Source: Paulinella micropora
Taxonomy: Eukaryota > Cercozoa > Imbricatea > Euglyphida > Paulinellidae
Reading direction: 5' to 3'
NCBI GenBank assembly: GCA_019918135.1
Contig: WBZZ01003200.1
Span: 1 to 22,500 of the forward strand
DNA: 22,500 nucleotides
Position numbers and translations under genes: made by a program. Positions 1-10,155 of this stretch are shown one piece after another (positions within the stretch are counted from its first letter, which is position 1; each line of letters starts with the position of its first letter). The notes beneath the pieces were generated by a model. It saw nothing but the letters and a program-made list of their open reading frames with translations. It was not told where the DNA came from and made no database searches.

Positions 1-1322
1 CATGAAAAAAAGAAAAATCAAAATAAACCGTATTTGCGGGGGGTTTTAGTATCAATAGATTCGGTGTAAAGTGCCACCTTGTCTAATCCGCACTTAAGAG
101 TGCGGCAAAGAAACTGGCCGCACAGGACACATAATTCGGTTCCTTTCGCGGCAATTTCCGGGGCAACGAAAAGCGTCCCGCTTCTGCATGAGAGCGGGAG
201 CTGACAGCGCTCTCATTAGAATGCTCATTTTGTGGCCTGTAATGCGTGTTGCTTTGGTTTGGTGCACATAGAGAATGCCTGCTCTTCATGGTTTGCATGT
301 TTTGCCCTTGTCAAGCCATAAGTGGAAAGGAAAGTTTCAAAGACGAGTCTATCCGTCATTTTTACCCGTTGACTGTGGTAGGGGTTGGGGTCGCTGAAGC
401 GTTATATGCATTTGTGATCTGCCCTGAGAATTCAGTATGCTCCAACTTTACCCTCCCGAAGGCTGGTCTGCCCCAGAAAAGACAGGAGCAACGGAATGGG
501 ACGTCCCGCTTGGAAGCGTCCAGCTGTATCCTTTTGCCTGTGCAACGTGCCCCTACTGCCACTCCGAGATGAAACGAGGGCATAAAGCTTCTTGTCCGGA
601 GTTTCCAAGAGACAAAGCTCCAGCTGTTCCAGGTGCCTTCAAATCCTTGTTCGCGGAGTGATTCGGAGGACTGTTTCGCAATGGCCGTGACCTTCGGCTT
701 GCAAGTTATAGTACCATGCAAGCGCTACACCTGCAGTGCTTTTGGCATGCCATAAATCACTACATACATCCTCATCTTAATTCGGGTTACTTACATAGGT
801 CGTCTTAATTCGCATAGCACACGCATACAGTGTCTTCCTCTCTTTTTGTGTTCGACTTTTCCGTCGAATCCCCCCCCCGGTTTCGTGCTACCGCGTTGCA
901 TGAGGACACGATGCGGTTCAATGGCGACGCTCCTGGATTGAAATGTTCAACTCGGCAGGCTGGTGGGTAGGAGCGGTTTTTATCGAGCCTTTGGCAATAG
1001 ACCGTGTCACACCCAAGCTTCGGTGAATCCGGCAGGTTTCAGAGCTGCTTTGAACTTTCTTTTTTTCTCGTTACTGCCGCAGTTTGTACCCAACAGTGGG
1101 ATTACAAAAGCGGTCATATTTATGTCAGAAAATCAAGTATGCTGTTAAAATAAACTGTTTTTTGTTTGTTTTATGAGTTTCCTAAATGAACCGGCGCCGA
1201 CTCGGTGTTTCGAGGTTGTGGATTGTCATGGTCCCGGGACGAAGGTGACACAAGAGCCCTGTCCCACCCCGTCGTGTTGTGAAGCCCAAAACATTCAACG
1301 AAATACTTGGTCATGGGAAGCT
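1..1322. other. Left flank, no gene recognised
   Basis: This is moderate-GC DNA. All open frames are short (about 120 codons or fewer), overlap each other on opposite strands, and have no recognisable domain, so I do not call a gene. A small inverted repeat, GAGAGCG with CGCTCTC, sits near 192-213. It could be host intergenic DNA or part of an older repeat. Confidence 0.5.
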
Positions 1323-1339
1323 ACCGCCCGCAGAGTTTA

Positions 1340-1747
1340 GTCGACTGCCTACTGCACTTCACCAGACTAATTGCAGGCGATTAAATCTTATAACGCGGAG
1401 TTCGCTTATCAAGGCTCTATAACCTGTTAGACTATTATATATTATATAATAATCTGGAAAAACCAAAGCACTCGGAGTAACGGTGTCGTTAGAGCCATTA
1501 CTTATGATCCGGCCAGTCAAGTTACGTGGCGCGTCTGTTGGCGCCTTTTCTCATTAAAGTTGTTGTATGTTGAGAGTGTAGTTGCTATCATAGATTGCTT
1601 TATTAATAACAGTAGTCTAACAGGTTATCGAGCCTTGATTAGCGAACTCTGCACCAACAGCTTTAATCAGTTGCACTTAGTCTTAAAGGAGAGGCATTAG
1701 GCCTTCAACAGAAAAGTGCGAGGATCGACGTGCTGCAGGCAGTCGAC
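1340..1747. repeat. MITE-like / foldback inverted-repeat element
   Basis: Two long, imperfect inverted arms flank a non-coding AT-rich core. The left arm (about 1340-1434) pairs with the right arm (about 1613-1747). The best blocks are AACCTGTTAGACTA (1421-1434) against its exact complement at 1613-1626, and GTCGACTGCCT (1340-1350) against 1737-1747. Between them, blocks such as AGACTAA, GATTAAA and CAAGGCTC also match in inverted order. The right arm is about 40 bp longer, so one side has an insertion or deletion. There is no open frame inside. The architecture fits a non-autonomous DNA transposon (MITE) or foldback element. I did not identify a target-site duplication, so the outer ends are approximate. 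Confidence 0.7.
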
Positions 1748-1765
1748 ATCATCTCGTGGGTAGGC

Positions 1766-2949
1766 AGAAGGCACCCACCGCAAACGTGTCTATCGGCTAG
1801 ACAGCATAGCATAGACACATCAACTCATTTCATCCCTAATAACTATTCCTTCATTTCTACTTAATTGTAGGAATTTTGTTGGTAGCTGAGTTTAGCTCCT
1901 ACCTTCCGCACTTTGGTCCAACTGTAAGCATCACCCCCCGGATAGCAGGTAAAAAATACCTTTTCCTGGTGACAGGTGCACCAGCTTGTTTTTCAGTATT
2001 ATTTGTCCGGATTGGACCTGATGCCATTTTATTCCTGGTCTGTTGCCGTTTTCCTTTTTGGCTTCACTGAGCTAATACAACGAGACATCATTCTCATTCT
2101 TGAGGACTGTCACGGTTTGGTTGTATTACCGACTTTTTACGAGCTATCGTTGGGGGCATTACATTTGGAGTCCACATCACTAGGGTGATTTCTTTCTGCT
2201 TTGCCACACAGGCAACAGAGTGAATTTTCACTGACCTGTCTCACACGGGGACGTCAGACGAAAACAAATACTCCAACACAGCTCCCTCATAACTCTTTCA
2301 CAAAACAAATAATTTGATTGGTCTCAAGCAGGTGTCTCGTACCCTCTAGCCCAATCAGTATCTGTGTGCTCACAAGGAGACATCAGATACAAACTCTCTG
2401 TCGTTCTTGCTGTTTTCACACAGAGACCAAGAAGAAGGAGGTGGACAGAAGAGTGAAGGAACACACACAAAACACAAACAAGCATAGGGACAGGAGCACA
2501 ACACTCTACCCTTCTAGTTTGTGCATTTATCTGCATTATCTCACACATACGTCAGAGTATTTTTGCAAATCTCTGATCGTTTTCTAAAGGTAGGTCTGAG
2601 AACCTATCCGACTGACTGTCGACTTCTCAAGGAGAGCTTTTCTAGCTTCTCTATTACTATCTGTGTGTAGGTCCAAGTGCCTCATACTAGATACAATATA
2701 GAAAAGAAGGAGGAGAAAGTAATCTGAGTAAGGAGAACAAGAAATCGGAGAAAGTCTCAAAGACTATTTTTCTCAAACAAAAACAAACATACAAACAGTG
2801 TTTCATAGAGGACAGGGAATCTTATCCTACCCTCTCTATTAGTTTCTCTCTTCACTAGTCAATCGACTGAAGGAGGAACAGAACACAAACGAACAAAAAC
2901 CAAACATAGGAGCTGACACTGTCCTCCTGTTGATCACTACTACGACATC
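1766..2949. other. Probable LTR / 5' leader region of the retrotransposon
   Basis: There is no convincing gene in this 1.2 kb stretch upstream of the Gag-like ORF. Weakly repeated blocks related to CTCACAC-n-GACGTCAGA recur near 2242-2262, 2369-2390 and 2539-2557. The last 250 bases are purine-rich, as expected for a leader running into the Gag start at 2950. By position this should contain the 5' LTR, primer-binding site and leader. The 3' LTR is not in the window, so LTR limits cannot be set by self-comparison, and I see no unambiguous primer-binding site. Confidence 0.4.
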
Positions 2950-5644
2950 ATGTCGACAGAGATCGCCGAAGTGAGTGAATTCTCGGAGGCAGATCAAAGA
3001 AGAGAAGAAGAAGAAGCAGGAGGAGGAGGAGGAAGAGGATTGAATGAAGGAGGAGGAGGAGGATTGAATGAAGGAGGAGGAGGAGATGAAGGAGTAGGAG
3101 GAGGAGTAGAAGAGGGCTGGGATGATGAAGGAAGATATGGAGGAGACGAAGATGAAGGAGGATTTGAACAAGAAGAGACGGGAGGAGGAGGAGCATATGG
3201 TAATCCCTTACCACCTGCCTACACGGGAGGAGGAGGACGGAAAATGATCGACTTGATTCATAGTGATGGAGAGGAGATCACAGTGGAGGAACAACAGTGG
3301 GTGCAAGACCACTTTGACCTCACTGAAGAAGAGTTTGATAACAAGATGGGGGGAGAGAAGGATACCTATGTGTGGATCCCTCAGGATCAAAGAAGAGAGA
3401 AAAGTCGTGCTAAAAAGGATGTCTATATCCTATTATCAAACACAGCACAGCTCCTCTGCAAACTGGTCTCTGATCCAGAAGAGAGAAAGAAGATACAGCA
3501 TATCAAGTTTGGGGACACACACACCCACCTTGAATTACTCGATGCTATCTTTGGGGTGTACACTCGAACCCTGATTTGGGAACGTACATACGGCCCACGA
3601 TGTGAGGGTTACCTCCAGTACACAAACCCAAGAGCAACGGCCAGATTCCTCGCGACTGGTCAGGAGGCAGTCGATGTAACAAAAATGAAGACCAATCTGG
3701 GTTCGAAAAACTCGAGTGGTATATTTCATTTTTTTACAATGGAAATAAAGGCCTTGGAGGAGGGGAAGGCAGAGATGGGAAAAAGCATTAAGGCAGCAGG
3801 AGAAACTCATCCTGTGATTGATGACTTAGAGAAGACCGACAGAGTTCTGACCAAGATCAGACTGTTGATGGGTGCGTTACTGCACAAGGAGGCATGGAAG
3901 AGATGGATTCCTACCAAGGATCACTCTGTCCTTAAATCACTTAGTAACGCACCACCGGTCGCCAACAAAGCAGGTGTTGACCAATATGTGGAGAAATATA
4001 ATTTTCTCAGATCTGCTTCTGAATTGGTGGCCTTTATCACTCATGCTCAAAAGCTGGTGATATCTGAGAAGAAGAAGGCGAAAGAGAATGAGGAGTTCGA
4101 GAAGACGATGAAACTGGAAAGAATGAAAGCAAAAGTGAGTGGTGCAAAGACACACCCTCCGACATATTTGACCCCACCAGCTCCTGCCCCACCAGCCCCT
4201 GCACCCTCGGGCTCAACTACGGTGGTGGTCACAAACACGGAGAAGAAGGACAGACAGAACATCATAAATGCCTTCAAGGGGAAGAAAGGAGGAGTGGCAA
4301 GTCTCATGCTATATGCCAAGACGAGCTCAGACAAAGACTCTGATGCTTCGCTTTTGAGCAAGCTCAAAGAGATCAATGCCTGCATGAAGGCTTTTCCTTG
4401 CGACGAAACGCAGGAATACGAGGCCCTTGTTACTGTTTTTGACCAATCTCTAGTCTCGGAGGGATTTGATCTGACACAGTACAAGTTTTTGAGAAAGAAG
4501 GAGGAGATTAAGAGAAACCATGCAACAGGCCTAGACGCTCAGTGTGAACTGGCGGTGGCCACACTCATTTCATATTTTCAATCTCATGGATACCAGCATC
4601 TCTGCACTGGTACTCTCATAGGATTTGAAATCTTTGAGACAGTGGCGATGAGTTTGAGGAGTGCTGTTGGCTTGGCGGCGACCCTTACGGAGGTAGTTTC
4701 CTCCTATGGGCTATTCTATGGCCGCAAGTCGATCATCCTCTATTTCTTTTCGGCGTTACACACAGTTAACCCGAGTAAGCTTACTCAGCTCATACAACAA
4801 TGCTCGACGTTTAGCTCAGTGAAGTCCAAGAACTTCCTCGAGACACACGTGTTCGAAAATGCGGTTCAAAGCGTTGCTCCGTCAGCACTGTTTAAAGAAG
4901 TGATGAGTGCATGCTCAAACATGGACTCGCTCACGGAGCCACATACGGCACAGGCAGGCGGTGTACCTGTTGGCGCACAAGCCACGTACACAAACAGAGT
5001 TGCCGGTTGGAAGAGACAGAGAGAGCCAGACCTGAAGACCGCATGTTGGAGGTGGTTCGCGGGCTTGCAGTGTAAGGCACAGATGGAGAACAGAGACTGC
5101 TCTTTCAATCATGATAGGCAGAACCCAACAGCAAGGGCAAATTTTCTGAGCAGGACGGAAGGAAAGGAACCGGGCCTTTTCAATATGCTTCAGATTGCCG
5201 CTGTGAACGAAGGTTGGTATGCCAATATGTGTGATGATGAGGAGTTACGAGAGGCAATCATTACCTACATGAAGAGGATGAAGGAGAAGAAGGAGGAAAG
5301 GGAGAGACAAAAGAACTTAAAGGCCTCTCAAAGAGGACGAGAAGGAGGAGCAGGAGCAGGAGGACGAGGAGGAGGAGGAGGAGGAGGAGGAGGAGGAACA
5401 TGGAGAGGAGCCTCGAGGTGGCAGGGAACCCCTCAGAGAGGAAGAGGAGGAGGTCGGGGATATACCCCTTATGGAGGGAGAGCTGTTCGAGCTTCAGCCC
5501 CCCCCACCCAGAGGAGGAGGAGGCTCGTGGGCAAGCTCCAACCCAAATTTCGGTCGAGCTCAGGCCTACAACACTGCCTCGGAGACCGATACGTCATCCT
5601 ACCCGGACACTACTCAAGGTAATCGTTTCGAGGTGGTGGAATGA
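2950..5644 (+). CDS. Gag-like polyprotein with CCCH zinc knuckle and RGG tail
   Basis: This is a retroelement structural protein, expected to form the nucleocapsid particle and bind element RNA. The ATG at 2950 opens a frame of about 890 codons. Residues 15-80 are a Gly/Glu-rich low-complexity segment built on GGA/GAG codons, with a repeated GGLNEG unit. The middle (about 100-690) is helical and capsid-like, with no specific match I can name. Near 699-721 lies C-x8-C-x8-C-x3-H, a CCCH-type zinc finger, and after it a charged helix and an RGG/glycine-rich RNA-binding tail (about 795-850). The printed frame ends at 5622. However, past the C8 run at 5498-5505 the next frame continues the glycine-rich tail naturally to a TGA at 5642-5644, so I place the true end there, with a one-base frame break at the C8 run. 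The lower GC differs sharply from the viral genes downstream. Confidence 0.75.
5498..5505 (+). other. C8 run: frame break inside Gag
   Basis: Upstream of this homopolymer the Gag frame is frame 1. Downstream, frame 2 keeps a glycine-rich and then acidic/polar composition up to TGA 5642, while frame 1 turns into arginine-rich shadow sequence and stops at 5622. A one-base length error in the C run, or a slippery programmed site, would explain it. Confidence 0.55.
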
Positions 5645-6610
5645 CTGGAGGGGGAAGAAGAGAGGAAGGAGACGACTGTGAAGTTTAACCCTAAAGTCAC
5701 AGTGCTTTCTAATGCTGTTGTGCAGACTGGGCCAACGCTTCCTCTATGTGAAAACAAAGATGTGGGTACACAGAGACTGCAGCCCCAAGGTAGTCTCATA
5801 CCCGTTCATACAGCACGGTTACCAATGATAACTGATGCAAATAGGAAGGCGAGACTTGCGATGGAGGCGAGGAGGCCAATGGCAGACGTATCGCCTCGGC
5901 CAAGCAAACAACCACGAACAGACTCAATGTCTACGGTCGCGGCGGGTGGCGAGCAAAAAGACAATGTGTGTACTCAAGTACCACAAGACAATGTCGCTCA
6001 AATAGTAAACGCACCAGTACCGCAGAATAATGAAAATGTTAATGAGGTGAAGCAGGAGGAGAAGAAGGAGGAGTTGAAAAACTTAGAGACAAGACTCCAA
6101 AATTTGGAACGTAAAGTTCTTGTTCTCGCAGCCAATATACACAGGCCCGATGCTCTGTGTTATACGGAACTTTATTGTGAAACATTGAAGACAATATTAA
6201 AAGTTGGTAATGATACGATGGCGAATATTAATATTGTCGGCAGGAAGTTTTTAAGTCGATACCGGGACTGGGTGGAAGGAAATATGAAAAAGTCAACGGG
6301 CACTCTCAAAGGAGTGAGCAGCCGGACGGATATCACGGGAATCATCACACTGACCTTTAAATTGAAATCCGCAAGAGTATACCGTATGGACCTCTATGTC
6401 GTCCCCGGTTACCACGGGTCAATATTACTATCGTATGACCAATTGGCTACGATGGGGGCTGTGATTGATTGCGCCGCACGGCGAGTGATATATGGAGTAA
6501 AAAGAGGAGAAGAGAACGATATTGATCCCTTCAACGCTACTGACTCTTATGAGGCTTATGAGCTGAGTCTAGCGACGGATCACAAAAAGATGGCCATCGC
6601 ACATGAGGCA
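5645..6610 (+). CDS. Retropepsin-like Pro domain of the retroelement polyprotein, truncated
   Basis: The frame follows the Gag TGA directly and without a shift, and has no early ATG, so it is most likely translated as a Gag-Pro readthrough product. Codons counted from 5678 show a proline/polar linker, a charged coiled coil (about 124-150) and then a retropepsin-like fold. The active-site strand reads NDTMANINIV with Asp179, where the family has D-T/S-G. The second half has a hydrophobic strand followed by HGSILLSYDQL and MGAVID, resembling the conserved C-terminal part of Ty3/gypsy proteases. Met in place of the catalytic-loop Gly is unusual and may mean inactivity. Codons after about 6600 belong to viral DNA read in the wrong frame. 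The reverse transcriptase and integrase that should follow are missing. Confidence 0.6.
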
Positions 6611-6617
6611 CTTGATG
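6590..6617. other. Breakpoint between retroelement and GC-rich viral DNA
   Basis: Moderate-GC retroelement coding sequence stops and extremely GC-rich sequence starts within about 25 bases. The ATG of the RNR gene (6603 or 6615) lies directly at the edge, leaving the gene with no viral promoter of its own. I see no terminal repeat at the edge. Confidence 0.7.
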
Positions 6618-7652
6618 TCCGGCGCGGGCGCCGTGGCGTGCGGCCCGCCCGAGGAGGCCGTGGGGGGGCCCCGCCTCCTGGCCCGGACCGACGCCAACTA
6701 CACCCTCTTCCCCATCCGGTACCCCGCGGCGTACAAGATGTACAAGCAGCACCTCGCGAGCTTCTGGACGGCGGAGGAGGTGGACCTGAGCGAGGACGCA
6801 CTGCACTACCAGGAGAGGCTGACGCCTAATGAGCGCGGGTACGTGGACATGATCCTGGCCTTCTTTGCCGCCAGCGACGGCATCGTGATGGAGAACCTGT
6901 GCTTGCGCTTCCAGCAAGAGATCCAAGTGCCGGAGATCAGGTGCTTCTACAGCGTCCAGCTGTGCATGGAGGCGATCCACTCCGAGATGTACAGCCTGCT
7001 GAGCGAGACCCTGGTAACCGGCGCGGCGCGCAAGCAGGAGCTGTTCCGCGCCATCGACACGCTGCCGGCGGTGCGCGCCAAGGCCGACTGGGCGCTGGAG
7101 TGGATGCGCAGCGACGCCCCCTTCGCGCAACGCCTGGTCGCCTTTGCGTTCGTCGAGGGGGTCTTCTTCTCCGCTTCCTTCTGCGGCGTGTTCTACTTCA
7201 AGAAACGCAACCTGCTGCCCGGGCTGGCGGCGTCCAACCTGTGGATCAGCCGGGACGAGGGGCTGCACTGTGACTTTGCGTGCCTGCTGTACACCCAGTA
7301 CCTGGAACCCGAGTTCCGGCTACCGGCGGCCACCGTCCACGCCATGGCCCGGAGCGCCCTGGCCGTCGAGACCGAGTTTGTGCGCGCCAGCCTGCCCAGC
7401 GAGATCATTGGGCTCAACGCCGAGCTGCTGCTCGAGTACGTGAAAATGATCACGGACCGGCTGCTCGTGGCCCTGGGCTACACCAAGCTCTGGCACGCCG
7501 AGAACCCCTTCCCCTGGATGGACATGATCTCGCTGCGGACGTCAGCCAACTTTTTCGAGCGCCGCGAGGCCTCGTACGCGGGCCGGAGCGGGGTCGTGGC
7601 CGCGCTGCAAGGGGTCGACCACCACCGCTTCGACACCAACGTGGACTTTTGA
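6615..7652 (+). CDS. Ribonucleoside-diphosphate reductase small subunit (class Ia R2)
   Basis: The R2 subunit houses the diiron-tyrosyl radical that the large subunit uses to reduce ribonucleotides to deoxyribonucleotides for DNA synthesis. Numbered from the ATG at 6615 (345 aa, a normal R2 length), all metal and radical residues are visible: Asp88 in AASDG, Glu119 and His122 and radical Tyr126 in EAIHSEMY, Glu181 in FVEGVFF, and Glu215 with His218 in SRDEGLHCDF. The C-terminus ends NVDF, the type of tail that docks on the large subunit. The frame is unbroken and codon use is strongly GC3-biased. An in-frame ATG at 6603 would add four residues, but it lies in the junction zone, so 6615 is preferred. 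Such R2 genes are common in large eukaryotic DNA viruses. No large subunit is in the window. Confidence 0.95.
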   Translation: MSGAGAVACGPPEEAVGGPRLLARTDANYTLFPIRYPAAYKMYKQHLASFWTAEEVDLSEDALHYQERLTPNERGYVDMILAFFAASDGIVMENLCLRFQQEIQVPEIRCFYSVQLCMEAIHSEMYSLLSETLVTGAARKQELFRAIDTLPAVRAKADWALEWMRSDAPFAQRLVAFAFVEGVFFSASFCGVFYFKKRNLLPGLAASNLWISRDEGLHCDFACLLYTQYLEPEFRLPAATVHAMARSALAVETEFVRASLPSEIIGLNAELLLEYVKMITDRLLVALGYTKLWHAENPFPWMDMISLRTSANFFERREASYAGRSGVVAALQGVDHHRFDTNVDF

Positions 7653-7834
7653 CCAGGGCTGCGCAGAGGCCGTCGGCCGCGCAGAGGCCGTCAAGAGACA
7701 GGGAGAGCGAGAGAGAGGAGGCCGGCCGGCGAGAGGAGGCAGGTTTTTGGGGGTGTGAGCGGTGTGCCGACCGTGGACAAACTTTTGTTAAAACAGAGCG
7801 AAAAGGGCTTCCCCCCCCCCCCCCGAGACACACA
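7653..7834. other. RNR 3' region / convergent gap
   Basis: This gap separates the RNR stop from the 3' end of the minus-strand LRR gene. It holds a short direct repeat (GCGCAGAGGCCGTC at 7661-7674 and about 7679-7692), a purine-rich GAGA tract, an AT-richer patch near 7780-7795, and a C14 run at about 7809-7822. No canonical AATAAA is seen. Confidence 0.5.
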
Positions 7835-8560
7835 CTAGGTGTGCGCCGTCTTTTGTCGCTTGGACCCTTTCGGGTAGCCCTCACTTGGCAAAGCCCGGAC
7901 ACCCGACGAGTCCCCCCCCTGGGATAAGCTAGGCGTGCCCTGCCGCTCGCTGAGACGTTCGCTCAGGTCTAGCAGGGCCAAGCGACTGGATGATTTCCAC
8001 TCGGTGGATAACTTTAGCTCCTCGCAGGGCCCTACCACGACGTTCGCACTGTCGACCGGCACCGGGGCCAGAATATCAAGGTCTCGTAGCACCGGGCAGT
8101 TTGTTAAGTGCAGCATGAGAGAGGAGCACCCCCGTCCGAGCTCGCGCAGCGCGAGGCGTGTGAGCGACCCGCAGTCCTCGACAGTCAGCAGCAACTCCTG
8201 GACACGCGGCAGGGCTGGTATTGCTAGTTCCTGGAGCTGGGGGCAGCGGGCCAGCGTCAGCCTAAGCCTTAGGCAGTGCGGAAGCTCCTTAGGCAAGCCC
8301 AGGCTCCGCAAGGATGTACAGTCCGTGACATAGAGGCACAGCTCCCTGAGAGCTCCTGGCAGTCCTGCCGCCTGGCCTTCAGAAGGTACCACAAACTCCT
8401 GCAGGGCATGGCACCGCTCGAAGGTGATCACGAGTGAGCCGCCCGCCCGTTGCAGTGACTGCGCTAGACCCTCTCCCTGTGCCGGGCCGCCCGCGGGCAG
8501 GCCGAGGCTCCGTAGCGCAGGGATGCCGCAGGTCGAGAGGCGGCGGCAGTTGACAAAGGT

Positions 8561-8710
8561 CAGCTGGACGTTGCGGCCGACCGAGGCCAGGGCTGCTAGC
8601 CCGCACTCGACCAGTGCTGGGCACCGCAGGAAAGTGAGCTGGACGTTGCGGCCGACCGAGGCCAGGGCTGCTAGCCCGCACTCGATCAGTGCTGAGCACC
8701 GCAAGAAACT
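8561..8710 (-). repeat. 75-bp tandem duplication coding one LRR unit
   Basis: Two adjacent 75-bp copies (about 8561-8635 and 8636-8710) differ at only a few bases and encode 25-residue repeats containing GRNVQLTFLRC and GLAALASV. The other repeats of the gene have diverged far more, so this copy is recent. Confidence 0.9.
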
Positions 8711-9533
8711 GAGAGCCAAGTCTCCCTTGACGTCTTCTAGCTTGGGTTGCTAGCAGAGGCAAATCCAGCCGCGTCAGCGCCGCCAGGCCACCCGCCTGCT
8801 GCTCGTCACCTACTTGTAGGCTGAGGTCCCGTGCCTGGCGGAGCTGAGGGAAAGTGATCTGCTGGAGGTCGGGACAGTTTTACAGCACTAGCGAGACGCG
8901 GCCGGCGGCCGAGGTAAGTGTTGGAAAGCACAGGGAAGGCAGGTCAGGGCAGTCGGACACTGTCAGGGCTAGCTCGCTGCGCCCCGGCAACAGGGAGAGG
9001 CCTTGGGAGGCGGGGCTGGCTATGTCTATCCGCACCGGTTGCTCCGTGCCCGCGTCCTGCGACGTGTTGACAATCCTGAGTTCGTCGCAGTCCTTCACCG
9101 AGAGGCGAAGCTCCTGGGAGCCGGTCCCCGCCCGTGCAAACACCAGCTCGCGCAGCTCGGTGCAGCTCCCGAGCTCTAGGGCGGGCCCCTCTCTTTCAAT
9201 CCAGCCCTGCTCCTTCCTTTCGCGCAGCTCCATCTCGACGAACGACAGCCTCCGTACGCTCGAGAACAAGGGGGTGCACAGACGTCGCGTTCGCCTGTAG
9301 GAACTCGGGGAGCGGGGGCGGGAGGGACAGCTTGCCCTCGAGCACTAGGCCCTGGCACACCAGGTGGTGTACACGGACCGAGTCAGAGAAGGGAAAACAG
9401 GATCCCAGGAGCAGGAGCGGCACCCCCGGCTGGCCGCGACCCAGGCCGAGGACGAGCTGGTACAAGCCGTCGCGGCCGCCGAGCACCAGCCTGACAGCCC
9501 GGCCAAGCGCGTCCCAGTATGACGCCGCACGCC

Positions 9534-9594
9534 GGTATCGCGCCAGCTCACGCAGGTATCGCGCCAGCTCACGCTGGTATCGCGCCAGCTCTTC
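9534..9594 (-). repeat. 21-bp tandem repeat coding ELARYxR heptads
   Basis: Three copies of a 21-bp unit containing GGTATCGCGCCAGCTC begin at 9534, 9555 and 9576. On the minus strand they encode three ELARY-type heptads, which suit a short amphipathic helix or coiled coil just before the LRR part. Confidence 0.9.
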
Positions 9595-10155
9595 CTCGTC
9601 GGACGCGGACGGGGGTGACGGAGGTGCGCCTACCATGGCGTCCGCGAGTGGAGACAGCAGCAAGGGGCGGAACACAAGAGAGCGGTCGACCTCTAGCTCT
9701 TCGGCGGCCCGCTTCCACTGCCCGGCGGTGAGCCGTGGCGGCTCATAGGTTGTGCCCAGGCGTTCGGCCATTTCCTGGACCAGCTGGACCCGTTTCTCTT
9801 GGAAGTCCTGCAGGGGGGCCGCTAGCTCCCGCGGCCCCCCGTCCGGTCCAGCCTGCAGGCATCGCCAGTGCAGGTAGCTGAGCAGCAGATCTTTTGCCTT
9901 GCGCAGGGGCAAATCCTGCTGGAGGGTCCCTCGGACGGCCACGGCGGCGTTGACGGTGTCGGTGCGGCTCAGGTATTCTGACCACACTGGTAACGGGCCG
10001 TTTGGGCTTTGGAGCACCTGCTCCACGTTGCCCACGTGCCTGCGCGCCTGCGCCGCGTCCCCATTACCAGGCCTAGTGGGCCGGGGCTGGTTGCAAATGC
10101 CGCAGGAACGGCAGCCGGGCGCGCTTTTCCTCTCATGTCCGGCGCCGCCGGACAT

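Larger units (their letters stand above)
2190..6610 (+). mobile_element. LTR-type retrotransposon, 3'-truncated at the viral junction
   Basis: A long Gag-like gene is followed by a retropepsin-like domain in the expected Gag-Pro order on the plus strand. The element stops abruptly near 6600, before any reverse transcriptase, RNase H or integrase, where GC content jumps and the viral RNR gene begins. The left limit is a guess because no LTR pair can be seen. The C-terminal part of the protease region, where the hydrophobic ILL-x-YDQL precedes a GAVID motif, is most like Ty3/gypsy elements, but family assignment needs the missing pol genes. It is either a truncated insertion or one side of a breakpoint through an element. 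Confidence 0.75.
7835..10155 (-). pseudogene. Leucine-rich-repeat protein, frame broken in at least three places
   Basis: On the minus strand an ATG at 10155 starts a frame of about 300 residues. It has a Cys-rich N-terminus (CRSCGIC), a helical region, and three heptads of the form ELARYxR. The reading then moves to another frame at the G5 run 9270-9274. It hits an in-frame TAA near 8878 and shifts again near 8740-8755. Despite this, leucine-rich repeats of about 25 residues with the pattern L-x-L-x-V-x-D/N-C-x-x-L run through all pieces (9230-7950), so they were one gene. LRRs are protein-binding solenoids. The partner is unknown, and host-interaction or ubiquitin-ligase adaptor roles would be guesses. 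The last frame ends at a TAG at 7835-7837, but the true C-terminus is uncertain because of a G-run near 7914. Confidence 0.7.

Noticed and set aside
246..721. Short ORFs of about 110-120 codons in the left flank
   Set aside because: They overlap on both strands, have no domain and no compositional support.
2318..2330. Possible primer-binding site (TGGTCTCAAGC)
   Set aside because: The preceding bases do not end an LTR in CA, and no LTR pair is available in the window to confirm it.
6537..7268. Minus-strand ORF of 243 codons over the RNR start
   Set aside because: It crosses the retroelement/virus junction and is antisense to an intact R2 gene.
7280..7927. Plus-strand ORF of 215 codons across the RNR 3' end
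   Set aside because: It is a shifted-frame shadow of R2 and then of the GC-rich gap, with Arg/Pro-rich composition.
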